From Tyto alba (Eukaryota > Chordata > Aves > Strigiformes > Tytonidae), in contig NW_024881288.1 in assembly GCF_018691265.1 (NCBI RefSeq), positions 1 to 64,000 of the forward strand: 64,000 nucleotides of DNA. Reading direction: 5' to 3'. Of this stretch, positions 9,967 to 20,286 are shown in pieces. The stretch's first letter is position 1; each line of letters opens with the position of its first letter. The notes beneath the pieces were generated by a model that did no database searches, was not told the DNA's origin, and saw only the letters and a list, made by a program, of their open reading frames with translations. The position numbers and the translations under genes are program-made.

Positions 9967-10929
9967 ATGTCCAACAGCAGCTCCATCACTGAGTTCCTCC
10001 TCCTGGTATTTGCAGAGAGACGGGAGCTGCAGCTCTTGCACTTCTGGCTCTTCCTGGGCATCTACCTGTCTGCCCTCCTGGGAAATGGCCTCATCATCAC
10101 CGCCATTGCCTGCGACCACCACCTCCACACTCCCATGTACTTCTTCCTCCTCAACCTCTCCCTCCTCGACCTGGGCTCCATCTCCACCACTCTCCCCAAA
10201 GCCATGGCCAATTCCCTCTGGGACATCAGGGACATCTCCTTCTTGGGATGTGCTGCCCAGATCTTTTTCTTTGTTTTCTTCACTGCAGCAGAATTTTCTC
10301 TTCTCACCATCATGGCCTATGACCGCTACGTTGCCGTCTGCCAACCCCTGCACTACGGGACCCTCCTGGGCAGCAGAGCTTGTGTCCACATGGCAGCAGC
10401 TGCCTGGGGCACTGCGTTGCTCAATTCTCTCCTGCACACTGCCAACACATTTTCCCTACCACTCTGCCATGGCAATTCCATAAACCAGTTCTTCTGTGAA
10501 ATCCCTCAGATCCTCAAGCTCTCCTGCTCAGATTCCTACCTCAGGGAAGTTGGACTTATCATGGTTAGTGCCTGTTTAGCATTTGGCTGTTTTCTTTTCA
10601 TCATGCTGTCCTATGTACAGATCTTCGGTGTGGTGCTGAGGATCCCCTCTGAGCAGGGACGGCACAAAGCCTTCTCCACGTGCCTCCCTCACCTGGTCGT
10701 GCTCTTCCTGTTTATCGGCACTGGCGTGTTTGCTCACCTGAAGCCCCCCTCCATCTCCTCCCCATCCCTGGACCTGGTGGTGTCATTTCTGTACTCAGTG
10801 GTGCCTCCAGCTGTGAACCCCCTCATCTACAGCATGAAGAACCAGGAGATCAAGGATACCTTGAATAAAGTGATGAGTGGAAAATATTCAGAGTCAATGA
10901 AGTGCTTTTCTTCTGCAAAGCACTCATGA
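9967..10929 (+). CDS. Intact olfactory receptor, OR14-like (320 aa)
   Basis: A single-exon class A odorant G-protein-coupled receptor of the plasma membrane of olfactory neurons, coupling to Golf; the ligand cannot be read from sequence. Visible landmarks: an N-glycosylation sequon at Asn3, GN of TM1 (39-40), LHTPMYFF (53-60) of the first inner loop and TM2, Cys95 for the TM3 disulfide, MAYDRYVAVC (116-125), Cys177 and Cys187 in the second outer loop, KAFSTCLPHL (234-243) of TM6 and NPLIY (284-288) of TM7. The length of 320 is normal. The ATG at 9967 is chosen because it gives the short glycosylated N-terminus usual for ORs. Poly(A) signals AATAAA lie at 11106 and 11144. Sequence style is that of the bird-expanded OR14 clade. 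The gene's 5' flank is shared with the receptor at 20287-21222. Confidence 0.95.
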   Translation: MSNSSSITEFLLLVFAERRELQLLHFWLFLGIYLSALLGNGLIITAIACDHHLHTPMYFFLLNLSLLDLGSISTTLPKAMANSLWDIRDISFLGCAAQIFFFVFFTAAEFSLLTIMAYDRYVAVCQPLHYGTLLGSRACVHMAAAAWGTALLNSLLHTANTFSLPLCHGNSINQFFCEIPQILKLSCSDSYLREVGLIMVSACLAFGCFLFIMLSYVQIFGVVLRIPSEQGRHKAFSTCLPHLVVLFLFIGTGVFAHLKPPSISSPSLDLVVSFLYSVVPPAVNPLIYSMKNQEIKDTLNKVMSGKYSESMKCFSSAKHS

Positions 10930-11105
10930 TGTAACTCATTACAGATTAAACTCATTCTCTGTAGGGGTTTTTTTTTGCTGTTTTGAGGTTTTGCATTTTT
11001 TTCTATCTTTGCTTTACTTCTTATAATATTTTATGAAAAGAAATTTCATTATTTTTCCCTTTTTTAATTATACATGTATCAAGATTTGGTGTGACCCAGA
11101 GACTC

Positions 11106-11149
11106 AATAAATGAGGACCTGTGCTTTCTTTATGTCTAAACAAAATAAA
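11106..11149 (+). promoter_or_regulatory. Candidate poly(A) signals of the OR gene
   Basis: Two AATAAA hexamers, 11106-11111 and 11144-11149, lie about 180-220 bases after the stop codon of the receptor at 9967-10929. Confidence 0.5.
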
Positions 11150-12404
11150 GAACACTGCAGCGCCATGTTTCTCTGAGATACTTCTTCCAAGATATTCTCT
11201 AGACATTTTTGGTCAGTGCCTGTTTGCAGAGGTGGAGGGTAGAAGTGTCCCAGCACAGCAATGGTTCCAGGAAGCGCAAGCACCTGCTCTTTCCAGGGCT
11301 GCTAATTTTCCACATCCACTTTCTGCTCCTGAGCCCTTGTACTGGTATAAATTCTGAGTGTTTTTGAGCCTTGGTCACAGTCCCACAGTGTGGCAGTTCT
11401 GTGACCACAGACAGGGACAGGCATTGGGTACTTCTGGGACAGAGCTGGCCTTCATGACAATGGTTCCATCAGACAAGGGGATCTCAGGGCTGTGCATGAA
11501 GGTTTAGGTCTTCTTCCAAAGTTGCTGTCAATAACATGCCCAGGAAAGTGGCCTGCAGAGGAAAACACCATTGGAGTGCTGAGCAGTGTGAGTGTGCAGG
11601 GTGTGGGCACACAGCAGTGTCCTCGCACAGCCAGGCCTCCTGCCAGAGACCTGAAGGCCCAGAAGAGCAGGGGCTGGGCTGTGCCCATGTGTTTTGGGCA
11701 CCCCAGGGAAGCTGCCCCAGGTCAATGAATTAGCCCCTTACAACCACCACTGGCCTCTCACCCCAGTTCAGGCGGGTTTTCTGTCCTTGCACACATGGAT
11801 ACCAAAGCAGCAGGTCAGAAGTCCATGTTTACATTGTAGGGAGGAGATGTAAGCATGGACATCATGTACATGAAGTGAGATGAAGCCAAGTGAGCACAAA
11901 ATCCATCAGCTATTCCTGGGGGTGCCATGAAGGCCTGTGGTACAGACCATGTCTTGAGGTCACTTCACTTAGAGAGTCAAGTCCCCCAGGAAACCCCCTG
12001 AATGCAGCACTGGGAGGTGATTCCCTGAACCGCCGTCCCTGTGTCCATTCCTCATGCCTCGGGGCATCTCCCACGGGTGCAGAGCAGGGCGAGCACTGCA
12101 GGGCTGAGGTGCCTCCCAGCCTCTGGGGGTGGCAGCAGGAGTTCAGAGAGACACTATGGCTCCTGCAGTGCACTGCCTCTGCGTGTGCAAGGGAAGGACT
12201 CGTGTCTCTGAACAGCCCTGTGTGTAAGAGGAGTGCCTGAGGCCAGCTCAGCTGTGGGCACCTGACAGAGCCCTGACACTTCTGTGTGTGACTGCAGGAA
12301 CCCCAGTGAGATCCATCTTGGCCGCCTCGGACAGGCTCATTGCAAGTGCTCCTGTCTGCTCTGTCACCCTCCCCTGGGATTCTGGACTGTGCCCAGAGAG
12401 GCCG
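11150..12404. other. Unassigned sequence between OR gene and CR1
   Basis: Moderately GC-rich DNA with scattered short open frames. I recognise no exon, RNA or repeat. Confidence 0.3.
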
Positions 12405-12745
12405 TGGGCCTTATTGCAGACTTTCAGTACTTATTGGGGTCTTATAGGAAAGACGGGGACAGACTTTCTAAAAAGGCCTGTAGCAATGGGATAAGGGATA
12501 ATGGTATTGAACTTAAAGAGAGTAGATTCCGACTAGATATAAGGAAGAAAGCTTTTACAATAAGGTGGTGAAACACTGGAACATATTTCCCAGAGAGGTG
12601 GTAGATGCCCCATCCCTGCAAACATTCAAGGTCAGGTTGGACAGGGCTCTAAGCAAATCGATCTAGTTGAATCTCTCCCTGTTCATTGCAGGGGGATTGC
12701 AATAGGTGACCTTAAAAGGTCTCTTCCAACCCAACCCATTCTCAT
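12405..12745 (+). repeat. CR1 LINE 3' end
   Basis: The CR1 ORF2 C-terminus (FRLDIRKKAFT-like) is followed by the 3' untranslated tail: GTGAAACACTGGAAC, GGTCAGGTTGGACAGGG, CTCTTCCAACCCAACCCATTC and the terminal GATTCTATGA repeat-like end. The open frame is broken. Confidence 0.9.
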
Positions 12746-12949
12746 TCTGATTCTATGAACTCTCTAAAATGAATGTCTTCCCCTTGACCTTTTCCATCCC
12801 ACAGGCGTGCTCAATATCAAACCCTCCTAAAACAATGTTTGCAGCATTAGACACCATAGGCCTGCCCAAGGCCTCCCTACTGAGATAAAACAGAAGCACA
12901 AAGCATTCATCCCTGCAGGTGGAACATTATTGTGCACCCTGGGTGCAGG

Positions 12950-13810
12950 CCTTGTCTTTCCTGAGAGCTTTCCTCAGGTCCTCCCTGACCTCCCTGTTCC
13001 GCAGGCTGTAGACGAGGGGATTGACCAGGGGCATGAGGACAGTGGCAGAAGACGGAGAGCACTTTGTTGAGCTGCCTCAGCGGGGCTGTTCTGGGCAGCA
13101 GGTAGACAGTGAGGAGGGTGCAGGAGAAAAGAGACGACAATGAGAGGAGAGGAGCGAGAGGAGAAGGCCTTCTTCTGCCCATGCTGAATGGGATCCTCAG
13201 GATGGCAACTATGATGCACACATGGGACACAAAAGCAAACAGGAAGGGGAAGACAACGTTCAGGAAAGAGAGGATGAAGGATGTGAGTGTGACCACGCTG
13301 GTGCCACTGCAGGCAATCTCCAGCAGAGAGGTCACAGAACAAGTGGCCAGTTGCCCTGGGGCCACAGAACTTCAGCTGGGATAAGAAGACTGGGACTGTT
13401 GCACACACCAACATAGCCAAGGTGCAACCACCAGCTGAAGGCAGACCTTCCAGGTCATGAGGCCTGCATGGAGCAGGGGCTGGCACGTGCCCAGATCCCA
13501 ATCATAGGCCATCATGGCCCGCAGGTAACACTCGGCAGTTGCAAAGCAGCCAGAGCAGTGGAGCTGAGCCATACAGCTGTGAGCAGAAATGGTCCCGTCC
13601 CCATTCAGCAAGCTGGCCAGCAGCCGGGGCAGGAGGGTGGAGCTGTAGCAGGTCTCCAAGGAGGACAGATTGCCCCAGAAGAAGTACATGGGGGTGTGCA
13701 GATGCTGCTCTGACAGCACCTAAACAGCGATGAGGATGTGCCCAATCACAGTCATGATGAGTGACAGGAGGAAGAGTGGAGTCTGGAGTGAGGGCACATT
13801 CCCCATTCCC
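12950..13810 (-). pseudogene. Olfactory receptor pseudogene, OR11/OR6-like
   Basis: On the minus strand, receptor landmarks appear in order but in different frames. They are a TM1 remnant (about 13740-13800), then an in-frame stop, HLHTPMYFFWGNLS (TM2 start), MAYDWDLGTCQPL (the MAYDRY motif damaged to DWD), a frameshift near 13370, a TM5 region around TSFILSFLNVVFPFL, and a TM6-TM7 end in which the NPxIY region is broken by another frameshift around 13000-13060. The word order is closer to mammalian OR11A/OR6 receptors than to the OR14 genes next to it, so it is a different receptor lineage. Not functional as read. Confidence 0.85.
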
Positions 13811-13977
13811 CTCAGCAGGAAATTTGTGGGTGATGTCTGATTCTCCTCTTCCCATTTTTCCATACAACTTTGATTCTCTTTCCTCCCCCACTTGCCAGGA
13901 AGGAGACCTGTGACAAAACACCTGCATCTTTGCGATAAGTAGAAGAACTGTGATGGACATTACTGATTAAAAAGGAT

Positions 13978-14032
13978 TGAAAAAAAAAAAAAAAAAACAA
14001 AAAAAAACCAAAAAAAACAAAAAACAAACAAA
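13978..14032. repeat. A-rich simple sequence
   Basis: A run of A with C interruptions (AAAACAAAAAAACC type), about 55 bases. Confidence 0.9.
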
Positions 14033-16660
14033 TCTCAACTGCTTTCCCTTGTTCATAGTCTATTTTTCTCTCTCCCTAAACTAAATTAAGGGACCTGGGT
14101 TCTTCAAGACAACAGACCCACTTGTCCCAAGAGCACTCCTTCTGACCACAGGGCTGACTTGCCCCATGGAGCTGCCTCTTCCTCATGCTGGAATGCAAAC
14201 ATCATGTGCATTTGCTCACATTTTGACATCCTGCTTTCCTGTGCTCGGGGGATTCTCAACATGACCAGAATAGCTGTTTACAACTGAGATTCTCTGTGCT
14301 CTTCCAAGGAAAACCAGTGCCATGTTTTGAAATAAATTGTTTCTGTGAAAAGATCAAGGCAGATGTCCTTTCTCAAACTGGGAGAAGGCTGAGCACAGCT
14401 CTGGGCTAGTGATCTTGGCTCTCAGAAACGCTGCCCTTCTGAGGAGAGCATTCCTGCCCTGAGCAGGCCAAGTTCTTGCATTGAGAAGGAGCAGGTCAGG
14501 AGTTACCTGCTCAGACAAAGAGACTGTTCAATGAGATCATGACAGAGAATGCTTGAGCCCACACTGTGTGTGAGACAGTAAAAGAAAAGATGAGAAACAA
14601 AGAGAAAAAAGGAAATTAAAGAAAATTATAACTGTGCATCAACCAGAAATCTCATGAGAGACTTTGTACTGGCAGGAAGGAAAATGCCAGTGAGGACCAC
14701 TCACTCCCCATGCTCACCTCCTCAGCACAGGGTCCCCAGGGCTTTGGGGCTGCCCCCCTGTACATCCAGCCCAGCAGCAGGACCTGGCACAGCCAGCTGT
14801 GCTCGCAGGGCTCCCTGCTCAGCACTGCTGGGCACTGGGAGGGGTGTCCCGGGGGTGCCTGGGGCTGAGGTGGGAAAGTAGCAGGCTCAGGGCCATGGGC
14901 GATGCCCGGGACATGCCTGAGGGCACAGCCAGGGAAAGTGCCTGCCTGAGAAGCAGCATCACCAGCTGTGCTCCTTGAAATACATGGTGCTCTCAGTGTT
15001 GTCAAACCCACTTCCCAGCAGGGAATGTTTGGCTTCTGGAAGAGAGGAGGACAAACAGCTTCAGCAAAGCTGACGAGGATGAGTAAAGCCTCTAGCTCTC
15101 CCCACTGGATGAGAGAGTCTATGTCAGAAAGCTGAGGGTCTGAGCTTGTGGAATGGTGAGGAAGGGAGAGAAAAAGGAGAAAGCTGAGAAAGGACAGAGC
15201 CCTGTGGGAGGAGAAGGGCTCAGGTGATCTCGACCCAAAGACCCTGCACTGACTTTTCCCCCATCCCAGCTGAGGTGGGTGAGTGCCAGGGCTGGCTCCA
15301 ACAGAGCCCAGCCCAGCTGGAACTCAGCACCACCAGCCCCTCCCCAGCATCTCTGCTGGAAGTTACTGGGTCTCAGGGTATCTGGGGAAGGAGGGAGCTG
15401 GGCTGGGGACATGTGCAGCACAAGACAGGGCTGAGACTCAGCTCTCACTCACACACTTTCACTGCACAAATACCCACAGCAAAATCAGCAGTTCCCTGAC
15501 TCGGGACATCCAGCACCCACCTGCAATGCTCAGCATGAAGGGTTGACCTCTGTGCTGATGGTGCCTGGGAACAAAGACCTGGGGCGTTACTCTCTGCCTC
15601 TACCCCACCACATCTTCCCTTCTGTGTTCTCTCTGCAAACCCTGACTCAGATCTAATGCCCTGCTCTGCCCTTGCCTTTTTCTCACCACATCTTGAGATT
15701 GACATGTCAGCAGCAAAAAATGCCCCCTGCTCTGCACTGTGACCTGGAGCTTATAGCACCAACAATTCCTTCAGTGACTCAGGCACAGCTCAGCTCTCCC
15801 CAGGCACTGCAGGGAGGAAGCATTGCTAAACTAGTTCTCAAAGCAGGCTGCAACTTCTGAACTGCTGGAAAGTTTGGAATCTGTTGTGGCAAGGCCTGCC
15901 TTTCCTGACAACCCTGAGTACTTTGAACTCCAGGTGAGGCTTCTTTAGAAAGGAGACTCAGGCAAGGAAATCATCAGGATTCAGCAAAACTCCTGACAGA
16001 ACCCCATAAGAGTTACCCAGAGTATAATCTCCATCACCTCCTTGAATTAGACACACACTGGGCTAGTTTTTCAAAACCAGACTTTTAAAGTAACAATACA
16101 ATCTAAGTACCTCACTGCTGAGATACAAGTTTCAAAGAGAAACAAAAATTAGTTGAAGCTGTATCATCTGGATTTACAAATTCTCTATCAGCAGAAAGGA
16201 AGTCCCATGGCCTACGGGATGTTTCATTAGCTGGTCCTAGGGAAATTTGTTTTCTTGGGCCTCTTGGCTCCAGCCTACTGCATTCACATTGCTGACAAGG
16301 GGACAATTTCCAATTCAGGCATCAAATTTTTCCCCATCCTGCCTGGAGATACAGAACAGCTCTGTCACACATCAGGCAGCATCGGAATGAAGATGGAGGT
16401 AGTGTTAACTGAAATAGTTTGGGCTAAAATGAAATCTCAAATTGTGATCTTGCATGAAAACACCTTTTTCAATTAGGCATAAGTTACACAACTGTGAGTC
16501 CAGATCTAGTTTGCAGAGTTTCTCACTTCTCTCGATAAGGAAGGTATGGTGCTGGGGAGAGGGGAGCATGCTTTGGTTTGCTAAATCCCTGATGAGTGTC
16601 CAACACATCCTTCCCTTGGCCTCTGGCATCTCATTCCCTGAGATGTAAACACCATGAGGC
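14033..16660. other. Unassigned intergenic sequence
   Basis: An AATAAA at about 14332, several short open frames, no domain and no repeat that I recognise over 2.6 kb. Confidence 0.3.
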
Positions 16661-16809
16661 TTCTGTCAAGATTCCTTCAGATGTTAGTATGATTTTCCTA
16701 AGAGTAGCAGTACCTGAAAGAAAGAAAGAAACAAAGCAAAATGAATTAATTACGTGTAAATTACTGCAATGTAGCATTCTGCTTGCTTTGTAGACATGCT
16801 GGGCAATGT

Positions 16810-17060
16810 CAATTCAATCAGTATTTGCAATGTAAGCCATCCTCAAGTAGCCCTTCCAAAGCAGTTCACATGAAGGCTGCTCTTGTAAAAGTCTCCTTTT
16901 GTGTCCCCAGGAGGCATGGGCACTGCTGATTTCCCTCTCCAGAGAGTGGCAGAGGCTGGATCCCCTTCTCACGACAGACTCCTTGCCAGGAAGACACAGG
17001 CATGGAGGTAGCTCACCTGGTTTACACTGGCAATTCACTCAATATCTCTTTTGGTGTACT
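16810..17060 (+). repeat. Segment repeated in inverted orientation at about 25690-25825
   Basis: The part around CCCAGGAGGCATGGGCACTGCTGATTTCC...GGTAGCTCACCTGGTT is found as its diverged reverse complement near 25690-25825 (the words GTGTCCCCAGG, CTCTCCAGAGAGTGGCAGAGGCT and AGCTCACCTGGTT agree). It is another arm of the inverted duplication of the OR region. Confidence 0.6.
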
Positions 17061-17099
17061 CGTTTTTCTTTGACAAGTCTTAAAAACAGTGAAGAATCA

Positions 17100-17128
17100 G
17101 AAAAAAAAAAAAAATAAAAAAATAAAAA
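17100..17128. repeat. A-rich simple sequence
   Basis: Poly-A with T interruptions directly before a CR1 3' end. Confidence 0.85.
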
Positions 17129-17139
17129 GAACTAATAGA

Positions 17140-17235
17140 AGTTAATCATCAAGGCAGGGAGGTTGGAACTAGATGATCTGTAAAGGTCCCTTCCAATCCA
17201 AACCATTCTGTGATTCTGTGATTTTATGACAAGCA
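17140..17235 (+). repeat. CR1 LINE 3' terminus
   Basis: GGTTGGAACTAGATGATCTGTAAAGGTCCCTTCCAATCC followed by CATTCTGTGATTCTGTGATT: the canonical last 80-90 bases of CR1 with its tandem terminal octamers. Confidence 0.95.
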
Positions 17236-17324
17236 CCAACTTAAAATGTTGCCTGTGCTGTAGAGGAGCTCCATATATGTGAGACACATTAAACAGGCCA
17301 TGCCTCACTCCCCATCTTCCCGGT

Positions 17325-18365
17325 CAGTCACAGAATCATAGAATCATTTAGGTTGGAACATATTCTTAAGGTCATCAAATCCAGCCATTAAACTAACACT
17401 GCCAAGCCCACCACTAAACATGGTCCCTATGTGCCATATCTACATGTCTTTTAAACACCTCCAACAATGGTGACACAACTACTTTCATGGGCAGCCTTTT
17501 CCAATGCTTTATAACCCTTCCAGGAAAGAAATGTTTCCTCATATTCAATCTAAACCTCCCCTGGTGCAACTTGAGGCCATTTCCTCCTGTCCTTTCACTT
17601 GTTACATGGGAAAAGAAACTGGCCCAGACCTCACTGCAACCTCCTTTCAGGTAGTTGTACAGACCGATAAGGGTGCTCCTGAGCTTCCATTTCTAAACAC
17701 CCCAGTTCTCACAGTTGCTCCTGATAAGACTTGTGCTCTAGACCCTTCACCTGCTTCATTACGCTTCTTGAGTCACACTGCAGCACCTCAATGTCTTTCT
17801 TGTAATGAGGGGCCCAAAACTGATCCCAGTATTCAAGGTGCGGCCTCACAGTGCCCAGTACAGAGGGATGATCACTGCCCTAATCCTGCTGGCCACAGCA
17901 TTTCTGATACAAGGCAGGATGCTATTGGATTTCTTGACCACCTGGGCACTCTGTTTGCTCGTTTTCAACCAGCTGTTTACCATCACACCCAGGTTCTTTT
18001 CTGCTGGGCAGCTTTCCAGCCACTCTTCCCCCAGCCTGTAGATTTACATCAGGTTGTTGTGCCCAAAGTGCTGGCCCCAACACTGAGCCTTGCTGAAGCT
18101 CATACAATTGGCCTTTGCCCATCACTCCAGCCTGTCCAGACCCCTCTGTAGAGCCTTCCTAGATTGCAGCACATAAACACTCCCGCACAGCTTGGTGTTG
18201 CCTGCAAACTTACTGATGGTGGACTTGATCCCCTCATCCAGATCACTGATAAAGATATTAATGAAAACTGGCCCCAATATTGATCCCTGGGGAACAGCAC
18301 TTGTGACCGGCCACCAGCTTGATTGAACTCCATTCACCACCACTCTTTGGGCCTGTCCAGATGCC
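17325..18365 (-). repeat. CR1 LINE, about 1 kb of 3' part
   Basis: On the minus strand this runs from the reverse-transcriptase core (the '[21 protein letters not shown]' block at about 18240-18290) to the 3' terminus at 17328 (ACAGAATCATAGAATCA on the + strand). Frames are broken by several indels, but the element is otherwise continuous. Confidence 0.95.
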
Positions 18366-18374
18366 CAAGTAAGG

Positions 18375-18605
18375 ACCTTACAGTCTGGATGGATGGTTTG
18401 ATGGTGGGGTTCAGAAGTTCATGGTGAATGAAGTTTTCTCTGCAGGCAGATCAGCAACACATGGAGTACTGCAAGTGTTCACCCTGGGATCTGTCCTGGC
18501 AAACATCTTTACCAAGGACATGGAAGAACTGAAAGAGTGCACTCTCACTAAGACTGAAGATGCCACTGAATTGTGGAAGTAAGGGTCAGTACACTGGAGG
18601 GCAGA
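18375..18605 (+). repeat. CR1 LINE reverse-transcriptase fragment
   Basis: GGATGGTTTGATGGTGGGGTTCAGA...GGATCTGTCCTGG...AACATCTTTACCAAGGACATGGAAGAA follows the CR1 reverse-transcriptase core in the + direction. It abuts the minus-strand CR1 head to head. Confidence 0.8.
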
Positions 18606-18638
18606 GTTGCCATCCAGGGAGATCTAGAGAGGCTGAGA

Positions 18639-19118
18639 TGTTGTGGATTAATCACAGTAGACTGCTTAGGCTCACACAGCCACTCACTCACTCCTCCCCA
18701 GTGGGATGGGGGAGAAAATATGAAGGGTGAAAGTGAGAAAAATAATAGGTTGAGGTAAAGACAGTGAGAAAAATAATAGGTTGAGGTAAAGACAGTTTAA
18801 TACATAAAACAAAGCTGTGTACAAGTGACAAGCACAATAAAGAAATTCATTCACTACTTCTCACAGGCATGCAGGTGTTCAGGCATCTCCAGGAAAGCAG
18901 GGCTTCATCGTTCACAGCGGTTATTTGGGAAGACCAGCGCTGTCACTACAAACATCTCCCCTTCCTGCTTCCCTGTAGTTTTTATTGCTGAGCACAATGT
19001 CATAGAGTATGGACTGTCCCTTTGGTCAGCTGAGGTCAGGTGTCCCAGTTGTGTCCGCTCCCAGCTTCTTGTACACCCCCAGACTACTTGCTGTCAGGGT
19101 AAGTTCCCCCCATTATGA
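18639..19118 (-). mobile_element. Solo LTR of an avian ERV
   Basis: Read on the minus strand, this is a very common avian LTR type: a U3 with TGACCAAAGGGACAGTCCATACTC, then a diverged TATA region, TTTATCTC-like words and an end near TTAATCCACAACA. The + strand shows the matching CCAGTGGGATGGGGGAGAAAAT and CAGTTTAATACATAAAACAAAG segments. A 40-base part (GTGAGAAAAATAATAGGTTGAGGTAAAGACAGT) is tandemly doubled at about 18732-18796. No internal region is attached. Boundaries approximate. Confidence 0.75.
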
Positions 19119-19184
19119 TGCCAGTGAGAGCAATCATTTCCTTGTCCCTTCCCATAGCCCCACCAAGACATAATCTCATAATAT

Positions 19185-20060
19185 ACAATTTGCAGGCTCC
19201 CCCAGTATCCAACACTTTACCAGCCCCAGCTGTGTCCCATGTGGGCATTCACAGACTGCCCTTCTCTGGGGTCTGCCAAGGTCTGGGCCAGAAAAGAGGC
19301 CAGGCAGGGACTGGCTGGTGCCCCCATACAGACACTGAGACCAGCAGGAGGATGGAGATGGTTTAGCAGCAACGCTCACCCATAAACCCGGGTGAGCAGC
19401 CAGTGCTGGAAATGACCAGCGAGATAGGCTGGGGGGTGCTGCAGAGCTCTGGGCACTCACCCCACAGCCCCAGCCCCTCGGAAGGTCACAGCAGCTCCTG
19501 GGGCACAGAGGGCTCTCAGCCTCCCCATCAGCCCCAGGGCTGGGGCCAGCCATGGCATGAGCAGACGCAGGCCAGCGTCTCCCTCTCTCTGCTGCTCTTC
19601 TCTCCAAGAGATCCTGATTGCCCAGTGCTGGCAGCCCCTCTGTGCCCGTCCCTCTCCCCAGCACAAGACTCCTGCACTGGGGGCTCCCCAGGCAGCTCCT
19701 GCTGTGCCAGCGAGAGAAAAGCTGCCCAAACTGGTGCCTCCAGAAATAGGTCTGCTCTTGTCGCGGGATGTCACCTCAGGCACGGCCCTGAGCTGGCGGT
19801 GCTGCTCTGCAGGGCAGTGGTGGCTGAAAGCCATGGGGAGATGGTCCCAGGGAGATCCCCATGGATCAGCCATCATTTCCATTGCACTGGGAACCCCCAC
19901 GTGAAGGGGCAGCACAGGCCTATTCCCTAACACATCCCCCCATGCCCTCCTGCCCTGAACCCCTGGAGAACCCCAGCACAGCAGCACGCTCAGAGGGGCA
20001 ATTCATTCAGCCTGTTCCTGACCTCAGCTTTGGAAGAAGAAACCAACCTCCAGACACCAG
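19185..20060 (-). repeat. OR 3'-flanking module, copy 2
   Basis: This is the inverted partner of 3066-4290, lacking that copy's 300-base block. On the minus strand it begins about 230 bases after the stop codon of the receptor at 20287-21222, and it also keeps the 176-codon open frame (19457-19987). It is cut on its far side by the LTR at 18639-19118. See copy 1 for the reasons I think it is noncoding. Confidence 0.8.
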
Positions 20061-20286
20061 TACTAAGAAAATCCCCTTTTATTATGGTTATGTGGCATGG
20101 GAGGCCAGCTGTCCTACCAGACACACGCACAAAGGGCTCTGGGTCAGAGAGGCTGGTTCATGTCTCTGAGGAAGAAGAGTGACTGCATATATTTCTAGAA
20201 AAAAAAGATTTAGACAAATAAAATGATCAATGTACGGTAGGATTCAGAGATGAATTTGAAACAGTTCTGAAGAAAAAAGAAGCATT

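Noticed and set aside
9923..10483. Overlapping Ser/Pro-rich frame inside the OR gene (+ strand) and its antisense frame
   Set aside because: Shadow frames of the intact receptor.
17504..18151. 215-codon frame resembling a protein
   Set aside because: Antisense of a minus-strand CR1 element; no conserved coding content.
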